From: Bacteroidaceae bacterium
Lineage (GTDB): Bacteria; Bacteroidota; Bacteroidia; Bacteroidales; Bacteroidaceae
Assembly (NCBI GenBank): GCA_017416735.1
Contig: JAFQBF010000020.1
Coordinates: forward strand, 1-64,000
Direction of reading: 5' to 3'
Length of the DNA stretch: 64,000 nt
In this document: piece after piece, positions 34,802-43,610 of the stretch
Layout of the letters: each line of letters starts with the position of its first letter
Numbering within the stretch: the stretch's first letter is position 1
Program-made: the position numbers and the translations under genes
The notes under the pieces: generated by a model
Told to the model about the DNA's origin: nothing
What the model saw: only the letters and a program-made list of their open reading frames with translations
Databases searched by the model: none

Positions 34802-36073
34802 ATGAAAATACCTGCAATAGAGGAATTAATTGAACAAGTAGCCGATTCTAGAACTAAAGAGTCATTAGATGAGGTGTTGTCATCTTTTTATTCGGGAAAT
34901 ATGAGGAGTGCGGTAGTAATGTTATATGCTACCGTAGTGAGCGATGTCTATTATAAAATCTGTGATCTCGTAAATCTTTATAATGATAATGGTGCGAAAC
35001 TGATATTGGATTATGTGGATAAAGAGTGGAAAAGGAACAAGACATCTGCAATGTGGGAGACAGAAATGCCTAAAAAATGTCATGAATCGAATAAAGTATT
35101 TAACAATGTAAGTTATGCCCATTTCTGTAATCTTCAAACGCAAAGGAATTTATGTGCTCATCCTAATATTGATGCAATGAAAGGTTTATATAAACCTAAT
35201 CGGGCAACGGTTCAAGGGCTAATCATAGAATTAATGGAAGGTGTTTTATGTAAACCGCCATTCTTGTCAAAAGATTTTTTTGACGTTTTTACAGATGATA
35301 TAGAGAATAGTTCTGATTCTTTTCCTGATTCAAAAGGTTTATGTGCTTATATAAATGCAAAATATTTAGAGAAGATAGATAATGAGGTTGAAGAATATGG
35401 ATTGTTTAAGAAACTTTGGAAATTAGTGTTTAAAAAGACGGATGATAGGAGTAATAAGAATCGTCATAATGGTAATGCTGTTTTAGATAAGTTATTGACA
35501 AGAAATAGTGTATTCTTTGTAGAAACATTTAAAAAGGATGCCGATTATTATGCAGTGAATGTTAATCTGGAAGATAAGAATTGTGTTGATGCTTATATAC
35601 GATTTGCAAATTTGCACCGAGATTTCTACAAAAATATGCCAGAGCATTTTAAACTGGCTTTCAATGAAAAGGTTAATAAAGATGAAGATTATAAGGCAAA
35701 ATCCTTTTGTTTGAATGATGATGTATTAGCTCATGCAAAAAATATACATTCAGGCATATCTTACAAAACAGCGAAATATTCATATAATTATATGGTATCT
35801 GTTGGAGAAAAACCTGAAGCTCTAGATTTTTGTATTAGAATGTATGGTACATCCTCATGTTATAATGATGCTGATGATTATTTCGAATCTCTTATTGCAC
35901 CTAATATTCATAAAATGACCGAAGAACAATTAAAGAAACTTGTTGAATATTCGAATACGAATAATCAAATTTATGATAGAAGAAAGGCTTCCTCGGCAAA
36001 ACATTTGATAAAAGAATATATGGGTAAAAAGAATCCTGATTTTGATTATGCTGGATATGAGCATTTTAATTAG
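34802..36073 (+). CDS. HEPN-motif protein of unknown family
   Basis: A 423-residue, very AT-rich gene of no family I recognise. Residues 1-120 are helical and contain RNLCAH (R115-H120), which fits the R-x4-6-H catalytic motif of HEPN ribonuclease domains. The helix ahead of it (AVVMLYATVVSDVYYKICDL) matches the usual HEPN layout. The remaining 300 residues are charged and helical, possibly repeat-like (NYMVSVGEKPEALDFCIRMYG). It is followed in 18 nt by a coiled-coil lipoprotein and then a membrane protein. A role as toxin or abortive-infection nuclease is inferred only. Confidence 0.7.
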   Translation: MKIPAIEELIEQVADSRTKESLDEVLSSFYSGNMRSAVVMLYATVVSDVYYKICDLVNLYNDNGAKLILDYVDKEWKRNKTSAMWETEMPKKCHESNKVFNNVSYAHFCNLQTQRNLCAHPNIDAMKGLYKPNRATVQGLIIELMEGVLCKPPFLSKDFFDVFTDDIENSSDSFPDSKGLCAYINAKYLEKIDNEVEEYGLFKKLWKLVFKKTDDRSNKNRHNGNAVLDKLLTRNSVFFVETFKKDADYYAVNVNLEDKNCVDAYIRFANLHRDFYKNMPEHFKLAFNEKVNKDEDYKAKSFCLNDDVLAHAKNIHSGISYKTAKYSYNYMVSVGEKPEALDFCIRMYGTSSCYNDADDYFESLIAPNIHKMTEEQLKKLVEYSNTNNQIYDRRKASSAKHLIKEYMGKKNPDFDYAGYEHFN

Positions 36074-36091
36074 AAATTTATTATTCAAATA

Positions 36092-36796
36092 ATGATGATT
36101 CGGTATTTCATTCTTTTCCTTTTGGCTACTTCTTTCATAAGTTGTCAAGAAACAGTGTCGAAAGCCACGTATGACGAACTAAAACGTGAGCATATAGAAA
36201 CAAAGAAGGCATTGGGAAGCCAAAATGAAGAAGTTTTTAAGGCTCGTCAAGAAATCAATCAGGTTTTATACCGTATATCACAAGTCTCTAACGGAACATT
36301 GGGGTTACGTAAGGATATGGAGAACGGTAATGCCAAGATACGTCAAGCCGAACAAATCAACCAGCATATTAACCAACTGAAATCATATATTAATCAGTTG
36401 GAGAAACGAACCTCAGATAAAGAATATATAAGCATTATTCGCAATCTGAGGACGATTATTTCGGGTCAAGAGAAAGAAATCCAACAGCTTAAGAAAACCA
36501 TATCCGAGCAGGAACAGCAGATTTATGACCAGTCTGTAGTCATTACTTCTCAAAAGCGACAGATTAATCAAGCGATATCTGATCAGGCAGTTTTATTATT
36601 TCAAGCAGGTCAAGATTTGGAAAAGTTGGCTGATGATATACCCGATGTTTCTAAGAAGAAAAACAAGAAAAAACTAAGTCAATACCAGAAAACCATTCTT
36701 CGTAAAGCTCTTTTCTATTATGAAAAGGCTTATCAGTATGGTTATGCTAGTGCAGATAGGCATGTTCAAAAAATTAAAATAAGATTATATGAGTGA
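36092..36796 (+). CDS. Coiled-coil lipoprotein
   Basis: A 234-residue protein with lipoprotein signal MMIRYFILFLLATSFISCQ (lipobox FISC, Cys18). A long coiled coil follows (about residues 22-170), rich in Glu, Lys and Gln (GQEKEIQQLKKTISEQEQQI). The C-terminal part (LSQYQKTILRKALFYYEKAYQYGYASADRH) resembles a single TPR/Sel1-like repeat. It is exported and lipid-anchored. It is co-oriented and closely spaced with the HEPN-motif gene and overlaps the next gene by 8 nt. Family unknown to me. Confidence 0.75.
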   Translation: MMIRYFILFLLATSFISCQETVSKATYDELKREHIETKKALGSQNEEVFKARQEINQVLYRISQVSNGTLGLRKDMENGNAKIRQAEQINQHINQLKSYINQLEKRTSDKEYISIIRNLRTIISGQEKEIQQLKKTISEQEQQIYDQSVVITSQKRQINQAISDQAVLLFQAGQDLEKLADDIPDVSKKKNKKKLSQYQKTILRKALFYYEKAYQYGYASADRHVQKIKIRLYE

Positions 36797-37304
36797 TGAT
36801 TCCGAAAATGGATGGGTGGAAGTTCTGTTTAGTGGTATATGGTCCGTTTTACAGAATCTTTTTGAGTATTTTGTAGCTTTGTTTACGGCTGGGTGGAAGT
36901 TAATGGCTGGACTTAGTCCTTTGATTAGGGGACTAATCATTACTTTTATTACAAGTATTTGTTTGGGTGTAATAACATTATTCTTTCATTGTTCTACAGA
37001 TGATGTTGAAACTCCTTCCGTGAACCTGTTGGATTATTTACCAGGTACTTATTATGTTTCGATACAGTATGACGGTAAGGAACAAGAAACCAAGACAGCC
37101 AAGATAGAACATTACTCAGGAAATGAATATAGAGCTATAATGGTAAGTGAGTATTCCCCGGAATACATTCTTATACAAGCCAATGAAGAAGGAAAGTTGT
37201 CGTCACAATCTTTGGGAAATGGTAAATTGCACTATAATCATCATTTAAATAAAGTTACGGTTATTTTTGAAAAAGACCGATATGTTTGGAAAATGATGAG
37301 ATAA
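36789..37304 (+). CDS. Membrane-anchored protein of unknown function
   Basis: A 171-residue protein with hydrophobic segments at about residues 15-40 and 46-68 (GLIITFITSICLGVITLFF). A C-terminal beta-rich domain (about 80-171) follows: YLPGTYYVSIQYDGKEQETK ... KVTVIFEKDRYVWKMM, like a small lipocalin/DUF-type barrel. It overlaps the lipoprotein gene by 8 nt, so the last two genes are coupled. It closes the three-gene cassette; IS66 debris follows immediately. Confidence 0.72.
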   Translation: MSDDSENGWVEVLFSGIWSVLQNLFEYFVALFTAGWKLMAGLSPLIRGLIITFITSICLGVITLFFHCSTDDVETPSVNLLDYLPGTYYVSIQYDGKEQETKTAKIEHYSGNEYRAIMVSEYSPEYILIQANEEGKLSSQSLGNGKLHYNHHLNKVTVIFEKDRYVWKMMR

Positions 37305-37309
37305 GCGCA

Positions 37310-37571
37310 ATGTCCAATTCACTGATGAAAAAGACTATCAATTACATGCTGAATCAATGGGACAGTTTGAGGTACTTCATTTTGGACGACAGGTTCAGTT
37401 AAGCAATAATCTCTGTGAACAGCGGATGAAACCTATTAAGCTGAACTTGAAAGTCTGTCAGAATATCGGTTCTGAAACAGCAGCAGAAAATGCTTCCTTC
37501 ATGTCTCTTTGATGGAGAGTTGCAAGCTAAACAAGTTGAAGGAAGAACCTTATATGGAAATGCTTTTATAA
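37310..37571 (+). pseudogene. IS66-family transposase C-terminal remnant
   Basis: Translation in shifting frames gives TINYMLNQWDSL, then LSNNLCEQRMKPIKLNLKV, QNIGSETAAENASFMSL and ESCKLNKLKEEPYMEMLL. These are the conserved last blocks of Bacteroidales IS66 transposases (NNLxERxxRxxxxxRKN-like and ESCK-N). At least two frameshifts separate the blocks, and the N-terminal catalytic part is missing. Confidence 0.85.
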
Positions 37572-37756
37572 ATATAAATGTTAAATCTTAAAGTCCTATC
37601 ACGTACTAAAAACTTTGTAATCGATTGTTTTACAGCCGATATAGTGATTATGTGCTGGAAATAGGACGTTTACGTCAATACTTCAACCATTCGCATAGCA
37701 AAAGCGAATGAACTCCATAAATTTCAATTTTTAATTCTCAATTTTCAATTTACGAA
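37572..37756. other. Intergenic spacer before cluster 2
   Basis: No gene. A short hairpin CATTCGC/GCGAATG (37688-37711) and AATTTTCAATTT-type spacer repeats directly precede the epimerase gene. Confidence 0.5.
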
Positions 37757-38779
37757 ATGAGCATTTTAGTAACAGGTGCAGCCGGTTTCATCGGTTCCAA
37801 CCTCGTAAAGAAAATCTATAAAGAACTTTCAGAAGCTCAAGTAGTAGGTATTGACAATATGAACGACTACTACGATGTCCGTCTGAAAGAAAACCGTTTG
37901 GAAGAGTTGAAGCAATATCCTACATTTACCTTCATCAAGGGAAACATTGCCGATAAGAAACTCATTAACGACGTATTTACCCAATATCAACCCCAAATCG
38001 TAGTGAACTTGGCTGCTCAAGCCGGTGTCCGCTATTCCATCACTAATCCTGATGCTTATATCGAATCCAACCTCATTGGTTTCTACAACATACTCGAAGC
38101 TTGCCGTCATCACGAAGTGGAACATTTAGTGTATGCCAGCTCTTCCAGTGTCTATGGCAGCAACAAGAAAGTGCCGTACAGCACCGACGACAAGGTCGAT
38201 AATCCTGTATCCCTCTATGCCGCTACCAAGAAGAGCAATGAGCTGATGGCCCATGCTTATAGCAAGCTCTATAACATCCCCAGCACCGGTCTTCGTTTCT
38301 TTACGGTCTATGGCCCGGCTGGTCGTCCTGATATGGCCTATTTCGGTTTCACCAACAAGCTCGTGAAGGGTGATAAGATACAGATTTTCAACTATGGCAA
38401 CTGCAAGCGCGACTTCACTTATGTGGATGACATTGTAGAAGGAGTTTATCGGGTGATGATGAAAGCTCCCGAGAAGCAAGTAGGAGAGGACGGTTTGCCC
38501 ATCCCGCCCTATAAGGTCTATAACATCGGTAACAACAGTCCCGAAAACCTGCTCGATTTCGTGACCATTCTGCAAGAAGAACTGCTTCGTGCCGGTGTCC
38601 TGCCACAGGATTATGACTTCGAATCACACAAAGAATTGGTTCCGATGCAACCGGGCGATGTACCTACCACCTATGCCGACACCTCCGCTTTAGAAGCCGA
38701 CTTTGGTTTTAAACCAAGCACCAGCTTACGTGAAGGCTTGCGGAAGTTTGCGGAATGGTACAAGGAATTTTATGGATAA
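37757..38779 (+). CDS. UDP-glucuronate 4-epimerase-like NAD-dependent epimerase
   Basis: A 340-residue SDR-family epimerase. NAD loop VTGAAGFIGSNL, YASSSSVYGSNKKVPYS with the catalytic serine, Y-x3-K in SLYAATKKSNELMA, and the GLRFFTVYGPAGRPDMA signature of the GalE/GAE/CapI branch, which prefers UDP-glucuronate/galacturonate over UDP-glucose. With the UDP-sugar dehydrogenase at 21950, UDP-galacturonate is a plausible product; this is inference. It is the first gene of cluster 2 and has higher GC than the genes that follow. Confidence 0.92.
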   Translation: MSILVTGAAGFIGSNLVKKIYKELSEAQVVGIDNMNDYYDVRLKENRLEELKQYPTFTFIKGNIADKKLINDVFTQYQPQIVVNLAAQAGVRYSITNPDAYIESNLIGFYNILEACRHHEVEHLVYASSSSVYGSNKKVPYSTDDKVDNPVSLYAATKKSNELMAHAYSKLYNIPSTGLRFFTVYGPAGRPDMAYFGFTNKLVKGDKIQIFNYGNCKRDFTYVDDIVEGVYRVMMKAPEKQVGEDGLPIPPYKVYNIGNNSPENLLDFVTILQEELLRAGVLPQDYDFESHKELVPMQPGDVPTTYADTSALEADFGFKPSTSLREGLRKFAEWYKEFYG

Positions 38780-39004
38780 TGTAAATAACAGGTCAATAGT
38801 TAATATTTAACATTCAATGATTAGCATTACCTGACACCATGTGACATTTAATTATCAAATGTACCTAATTGCTAAATATGAAAATTAACTCAATTCTACA
38901 TCATTGTTAATAAGAGATATAGGTATAATTGAGTGCTTACTGATAATCAAATAATCATTCCAACCATATTGATAGAGAAGTCTCACTTAAAATGAAGAAT
39001 TTGA

Positions 39005-39783
39005 ATGAAAAGAACGATTAATGTATTGTGGACAGGAGGGCTTGATTCAACTTGCCGTGTGGCTCAATTATCACAAATGGCAAATATCATCATTCAACCG
39101 TACTATATTGTAGATCCAAGCAGAGGGTCTATCAAATATGAGATTAGTGCGATGAAGAATATTGCAGCAATTATACGTAACAACACGAAAACAACAGCAG
39201 AACTTAAGGATACAATTCTTATCAAGTTAAATGATATAAAGGGGTTTCCTGAGATAACAGATAGCTATAAAATTTTAAGGAACAAGTATTTGTTAGGAAG
39301 TCAATATGATTTTCTTGCTCGTTTTGCAAAACAAGAAAATATAGCTTTAGAAATCGGACTAGAATGCAGTAACAGATCTAAGGCTTATATGACAATAATA
39401 GGCGAGTCGAATGAATTGCTGGAAGATAAGGATATTGACGAACTGTACGTCAACACTAAAACTGCATCAAAAGAACTCAATAATGTCTTTGAGAATTTAC
39501 GTATAGGTAAAAAATATGGACAATGTCCAAATTGGAAGAGGTCGAGTATATGAAATCCATTGGATTGGAAAGTATAATTGGAAAGACACACTTCTGCCAT
39601 ACACCTGTTTTCGGATTAACATGCGGACAGTGTAATCCATGTAAAGATGCTTTAAACGAAGGTATGCAGTATAGGGTATCTACATTTGGCAGAATCTTGG
39701 GATTTTTTAGAAAATATCTCTACTATTACCCCTATAGAATTGTAGGAAGATGCATCAGAGCTGTTTTACAGAATAAAAGATAA
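39005..39783 (+). pseudogene. QueC-like PP-loop ATPase, interrupted by a 1-nt frameshift
   Basis: Frame one (39005-39553) gives a PP-loop enzyme N-terminus with WTGGLDSTCRV (S-G-G-x-D-S type motif). The last part of the protein lies in another frame (39523-39783): KLEEVEYMKSIG, then HFCHTPVFGLTCGQCNPCKD, a QueC-like zinc motif C-x8-C-x2-C-x2-C. Restoring one A in the A6 run of GGTAAAAAATAT (about 39510-39520) fuses them into one ~260-residue protein. QueC makes 7-cyano-7-deazaguanine; paralogues occur in surface-polysaccharide loci with unknown products. It may be a true mutation, slippage site or sequencing error. Confidence 0.78.
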
Positions 39784-39813
39784 ACACAAAATAATTAGTA
39801 AATTAGAGAGAAT

Positions 39814-41163
39814 ATGAAAAGAGTAATTACCTATGGAACATATGACTTGCTTCATCAAGGTCACATCAACTTACTTCGTAGAGCAAAAGAGTTGGGTGAC
39901 TATCTCATTGTAGGTGTTACTAGTGATTCATTCGACCGTGGTAGGGGTAAGCTGAATGTACGAAATAATGTATTGGAACGTGTAGAGGCAGTTAAAGCTA
40001 CTGGATTTGCTGATGAGGTAATCATTGAGGATTATGTGGGTCAGAAAATAGACGATATACAGAAATATAATGTAGATATTTTTGCAATTGGCTCTGATTG
40101 GGAAGGTAAGTTTGATTACTTGAATGAGTTTACTAAGGTGGTTTATCTCCCAAGAACAGAGGGGATAAGCAGTACCATGCTTCGGGCAGAGACTACTACT
40201 GATGTGCGCGTAGGAATCATTGGATGTGGTCGTGTGGCAAAGCGTTTTCCTGCAGAAGCTGATGTAGTTAATGGTGTGAAGATAACTGCATTATACGATA
40301 TTGACCAAATGGCAGCAGAGGTTTTGGTATCAAATGTTGAAGATGTAATGGTATGCTGTTCTATTCAGGAACTGTACGAAGTTGTTGATGCTGTCTATAT
40401 TGCCACTCCCCATCTGTCGCATTATCAATATATCAAGGATTCAATCAATGCAGGAAAACATGTCTTATGTGAAACCCCTATGGTGCTTAAAGGAGAAGAG
40501 GCTAAAGAATTGTTTGTTATGGCTGAAAAGAAAGGAGTAATATTGATGGAAGCAAACAAGACGGCTCATTGTCCTGCGTTCAATCATTTGATTGTAATGA
40601 TTAAATCGGGTGTGATTGGAGAGGTGGTGGATATAGAAGCCTCTTTGTCCAAACTATGGAATGAACAGAAGTCGCTCCGTGAGTTAGACCCAGAACAGGC
40701 AGGAGGTTCACTCTATGAGTTGGGGAGTTATCCGTTGCTTCCTATTGTTAGATTATTGGGTTGCCAGTATGAAAACATGAATCTTTATTCCCGTATGAAG
40801 AAAGGAGTGGATCTGTATACCAAAGGGGTGATTCGTTATCCACATGCTGTATGCTCCTTCAAAGTGGGGTTAGGTGTAAAGACGGAGGGTAATCTTGTGA
40901 TTTCAGGTACTAAAGGATATGCTTATGTTCCAGCTCCCTGGTGGAAAACCGATTACTTTGAGCTACGTTACGAAGACCAGAACAAGAATCAGAAGTTTTT
41001 CTATAAGTGGGATGGTGCTGGATTAAGATATGAGATTCAAGAATTTATTTCTTGTATCTTTAATAAGCGTTTCTCTACTTCTCGTTTGAGAAGAAGAGAA
41101 ACGGTATGTATGGCAGAGGTGATGGAACAATTTACAAATCGTAAAAACTTTATGGAAATATGA
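39814..41163 (+). CDS. Fusion: glycerol-3-phosphate-type cytidylyltransferase + Gfo/Idh/MocA oxidoreductase
   Basis: A 449-residue two-domain enzyme. Residues 1-128 are a TagD-like cytidylyltransferase (VITYGTYDLLHQGHINLLRRAK with HxGH, RTEGISSTMLR). Residues about 132-449 are a Gfo/Idh/MocA dehydrogenase (VGIIGCGRVAKRF NAD loop; CETPMVLKGEEAKEL; EANKTAHCPAFNHL). Cytidylyltransferase plus oxidoreductase suggests synthesis of a CDP-activated polyol phosphate, as in the CDP-ribitol enzymes; the exact polyol is not known. ATGA overlap with the next SDR gene and nearness to LicD support delivery of a phosphodiester substituent. Confidence 0.88.
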   Translation: MKRVITYGTYDLLHQGHINLLRRAKELGDYLIVGVTSDSFDRGRGKLNVRNNVLERVEAVKATGFADEVIIEDYVGQKIDDIQKYNVDIFAIGSDWEGKFDYLNEFTKVVYLPRTEGISSTMLRAETTTDVRVGIIGCGRVAKRFPAEADVVNGVKITALYDIDQMAAEVLVSNVEDVMVCCSIQELYEVVDAVYIATPHLSHYQYIKDSINAGKHVLCETPMVLKGEEAKELFVMAEKKGVILMEANKTAHCPAFNHLIVMIKSGVIGEVVDIEASLSKLWNEQKSLRELDPEQAGGSLYELGSYPLLPIVRLLGCQYENMNLYSRMKKGVDLYTKGVIRYPHAVCSFKVGLGVKTEGNLVISGTKGYAYVPAPWWKTDYFELRYEDQNKNQKFFYKWDGAGLRYEIQEFISCIFNKRFSTSRLRRRETVCMAEVMEQFTNRKNFMEI

Positions 41164-41890
41164 GAAAAGCATTGGTGGTTGGAGGAGCGAATGGTATAGG
41201 CTTGAGTATTGCCACAGAGCTTGCCAAGAGAACAGATATTGAGAAAGTCTATATCGTAGATAAATCTCCATTATCTGAGGAATTTGCCAATGAAAAGTTT
41301 GAAGTTCATCAGTTTAACCTTACTTTAGAAGATTATTCTATCTTTGATAAGTTCCAGGATGTAGATACATTGATGATTACAGCAGGTTTTGGACGTTTGG
41401 CTTTGTTCAAGGATATGGATGAGAGTATGATTCCTCTTAGCTTTAATGTCAACACCATCCCTGTAATGCGTATCATAAAACGATTCTATCATAAGCTTGA
41501 GTCTCAACAAGACTTTTATTGTGGGGTGATGGTGAGTATTGCAGGTTTTATGTCTTCACCTTTCTTTAGTATCTATGCTGCCACCAAAGCTGCACTTAAG
41601 GTATTCATAGAGAGCGTAAATGTAGAGTTACTAAAGGCTGGTAGTACCAACCAGATATTAAATGTAAGTCCTGGATCGTTGAAAGGTACAAGTTTTACCA
41701 ATGGTAAGACAGACTTGTCAGTCACAGACCTATGGCTCAGGCTATTATTACGGAAATGGAGAAAAAGAACGACCTCTATATACCTCAATATGAGGAAATC
41801 TTCAAAACGGTACTCCAGCGTTATCAGGATGATTTCCGTAAGGAGGGGGCACATTCGTATGATTATAAAGTTAAATCAGGAAGGTTTTAA
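41160..41890 (+). pseudogene. Short-chain dehydrogenase with C-terminal frameshift
   Basis: The intact part (residues 1 to about 195) is an SDR: VVGGANGIGLSIATELA cofactor loop, SIYAATKAALKVF catalytic Y-x3-K. After 41735 the frame is lost. The conserved continuation MAQAIITEMEKKNDLYIPQY ... YKVKSGRF is found in another phase ending at 41890, which needs one extra base in ACAGACCTATGG. Read straight, the frame continues to 41927 with an unnatural basic tail. It probably worked with the preceding fusion enzyme. Confidence 0.75.
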
Positions 41891-41927
41891 CATAATCCTT
41901 GGCATAAAGAGAAACCGGAAGAGATAA

Positions 41928-42068
41928 AGCAGAATTAGATATAAGAAAACCGTCATTCATCGTTTTGCTACTATTGATGAAATTGTTGATGCTTTTCGCT
42001 TTTGCATTGACAATCCATTTGTTAATGGAAGTTTGATTGAGGTGAATGGTGGGTATTGCTATAAATAA
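41928..42068 (+). pseudogene. C-terminal remnant of a second SDR
   Basis: An open stretch without start encodes KTVIHRFATIDEIVDAFRFC and ends VNGGYCYK, the typical last strand of SDR enzymes. The N-terminal part is missing. It is a leftover of gene loss between the cytidylyltransferase and flippase genes. Confidence 0.7.
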
Positions 42069-42086
42069 TTAATAGAAAAACAGATA

Positions 42087-43610
42087 ATGGACAATAAAAC
42101 AAGAATTTTAGTAAATACTCTTGCTCAATATACAAAGACAATCATAAACATGGTTTTGTCTTTATATTCAACACGCTTAGTTTTGCGGGTATTAGGCGTG
42201 GAAGATTATGGTATTTATAATCTTGTTGCTGGTATTATAGCAATGTTGTCGTTTATAGTATCTTCACTTTCAGTTTCTACGCAACGTTTTATATCATACA
42301 ATCAAGGGAAGAATGATGTTAATCACATCAAAAAAATATTCGTTAATAGTCTATTTCTTCATTTAGCAGTTGCTATTATATTTAGCGTAGTCTTATTTTC
42401 TATAACATCTTTTTTATTTGATGGCTATTTAAATATTCCGTCAAATAGAGTTGATGCAGCATTGGTTACATATATAATTGTTGTTGTATCGTTAATGTTG
42501 ACATTTATTGGTGCACCATATAGAGCCCTTGTCGTCTCACATGAAAACATTGTATATTCATCTATTATACAGGTTCTTGATGGTGTTATAAAAGTAGTAT
42601 TAGTTATAATACTTCAATATGTTTCATTTGATAAGTTGATAACTTATGCTTTTTTTACATTGTTAATTCAAATTGTAAATTTTTTATGTTTTAGTATTTA
42701 TTGTAAAATGAAATACGAGGAATGTGTTTTGATAAATATTAAATATTTCAACAAGGACACTCTACTTTCGATGATTGGATTTACTGGATGGCAAATTTAT
42801 GGGGTTGCTTGTCTTTCTTTCAGACAACAAGGTGTTGCCATTGTATTAAATAAATTCCTAGGAACTGCAATTAATGCAGCATATGGATTGGGGTTTCAAG
42901 TATCATCCTATTTAAATTTTATAGCTACATCTTTATCCAGTGCAATTCGCCCACAACTTATGAAAGCAGAAGGTGGCGGTAATAGAAATAAGATGTTATT
43001 ATTGAGTTTTGAGGAAAGTAAAATAGCTTTGATTCTTACAACATCACTTTTAATACCATGCTGTTTTGAAATAGAAGGGATGTTGAAAATCTGGTTAACA
43101 GAGGTTCCTGCATATTCTTCATTGTTTTGCAGAATGTTTATGATTTGCACAATGTTAGATATGACAACTACAGGGTTGTACTCGGCGATTTATTCAACAG
43201 GTAAAATCCGTAATTATTCACTCTTTCTTCAAACTCCTAAATTGCTTGTATTGTTGTTCGCCTATTTGTCTTTACAATTAGGTCACGGACTGAAATGGCT
43301 TGTAGTCAGTTATGTATTGATAGAAGCGACTTGTGCATTCTTGAGATTGCTCTTAGCCAAACACCAATTAAATTTTTCCTTATCATTATATTTCAACAAA
43401 TGTATTAGTAAACTTATACTTCCAATAAGTTCATGTTGCATAGTTTCATATTTAATCACATCATTCATTCCCGAGTTTAATTCTCGTTTTTTTATAACAA
43501 TCTCAATATCTGCCTTTATACAATACATCATAATTTATGTTTATAGTTTAGATAACATTGAAAAAGATGTGATTCAATCAATGATAAACAAAATAAAGAA
43601 TAAAAAATGA
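42087..43610 (+). CDS. Oligosaccharide flippase, Wzx-like
   Basis: A 507-residue membrane protein with about 12-14 hydrophobic segments. The N-terminus (NTLAQYTKTIINMVLSLYST then RVLGVEDYGIYNLVAGI) is the Wzx/polysaccharide_synt signature, similar in layout to the cluster 1 flippase. It moves the lipid-linked repeat unit of cluster 2. Strongly AT-rich. Its stop overlaps the LicD start by ATGA. Confidence 0.92.
   Translation: MDNKTRILVNTLAQYTKTIINMVLSLYSTRLVLRVLGVEDYGIYNLVAGIIAMLSFIVSSLSVSTQRFISYNQGKNDVNHIKKIFVNSLFLHLAVAIIFSVVLFSITSFLFDGYLNIPSNRVDAALVTYIIVVVSLMLTFIGAPYRALVVSHENIVYSSIIQVLDGVIKVVLVIILQYVSFDKLITYAFFTLLIQIVNFLCFSIYCKMKYEECVLINIKYFNKDTLLSMIGFTGWQIYGVACLSFRQQGVAIVLNKFLGTAINAAYGLGFQVSSYLNFIATSLSSAIRPQLMKAEGGGNRNKMLLLSFEESKIALILTTSLLIPCCFEIEGMLKIWLTEVPAYSSLFCRMFMICTMLDMTTTGLYSAIYSTGKIRNYSLFLQTPKLLVLLFAYLSLQLGHGLKWLVVSYVLIEATCAFLRLLLAKHQLNFSLSLYFNKCISKLILPISSCCIVSYLITSFIPEFNSRFFITISISAFIQYIIIYVYSLDNIEKDVIQSMINKIKNKK

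Noticed and set aside
41891..41927. Basic C-terminal tail of the SDR in the straight frame
   Set aside because: The conserved SDR C-terminus is in another phase ending at 41890, so the tail is a frameshift artefact.
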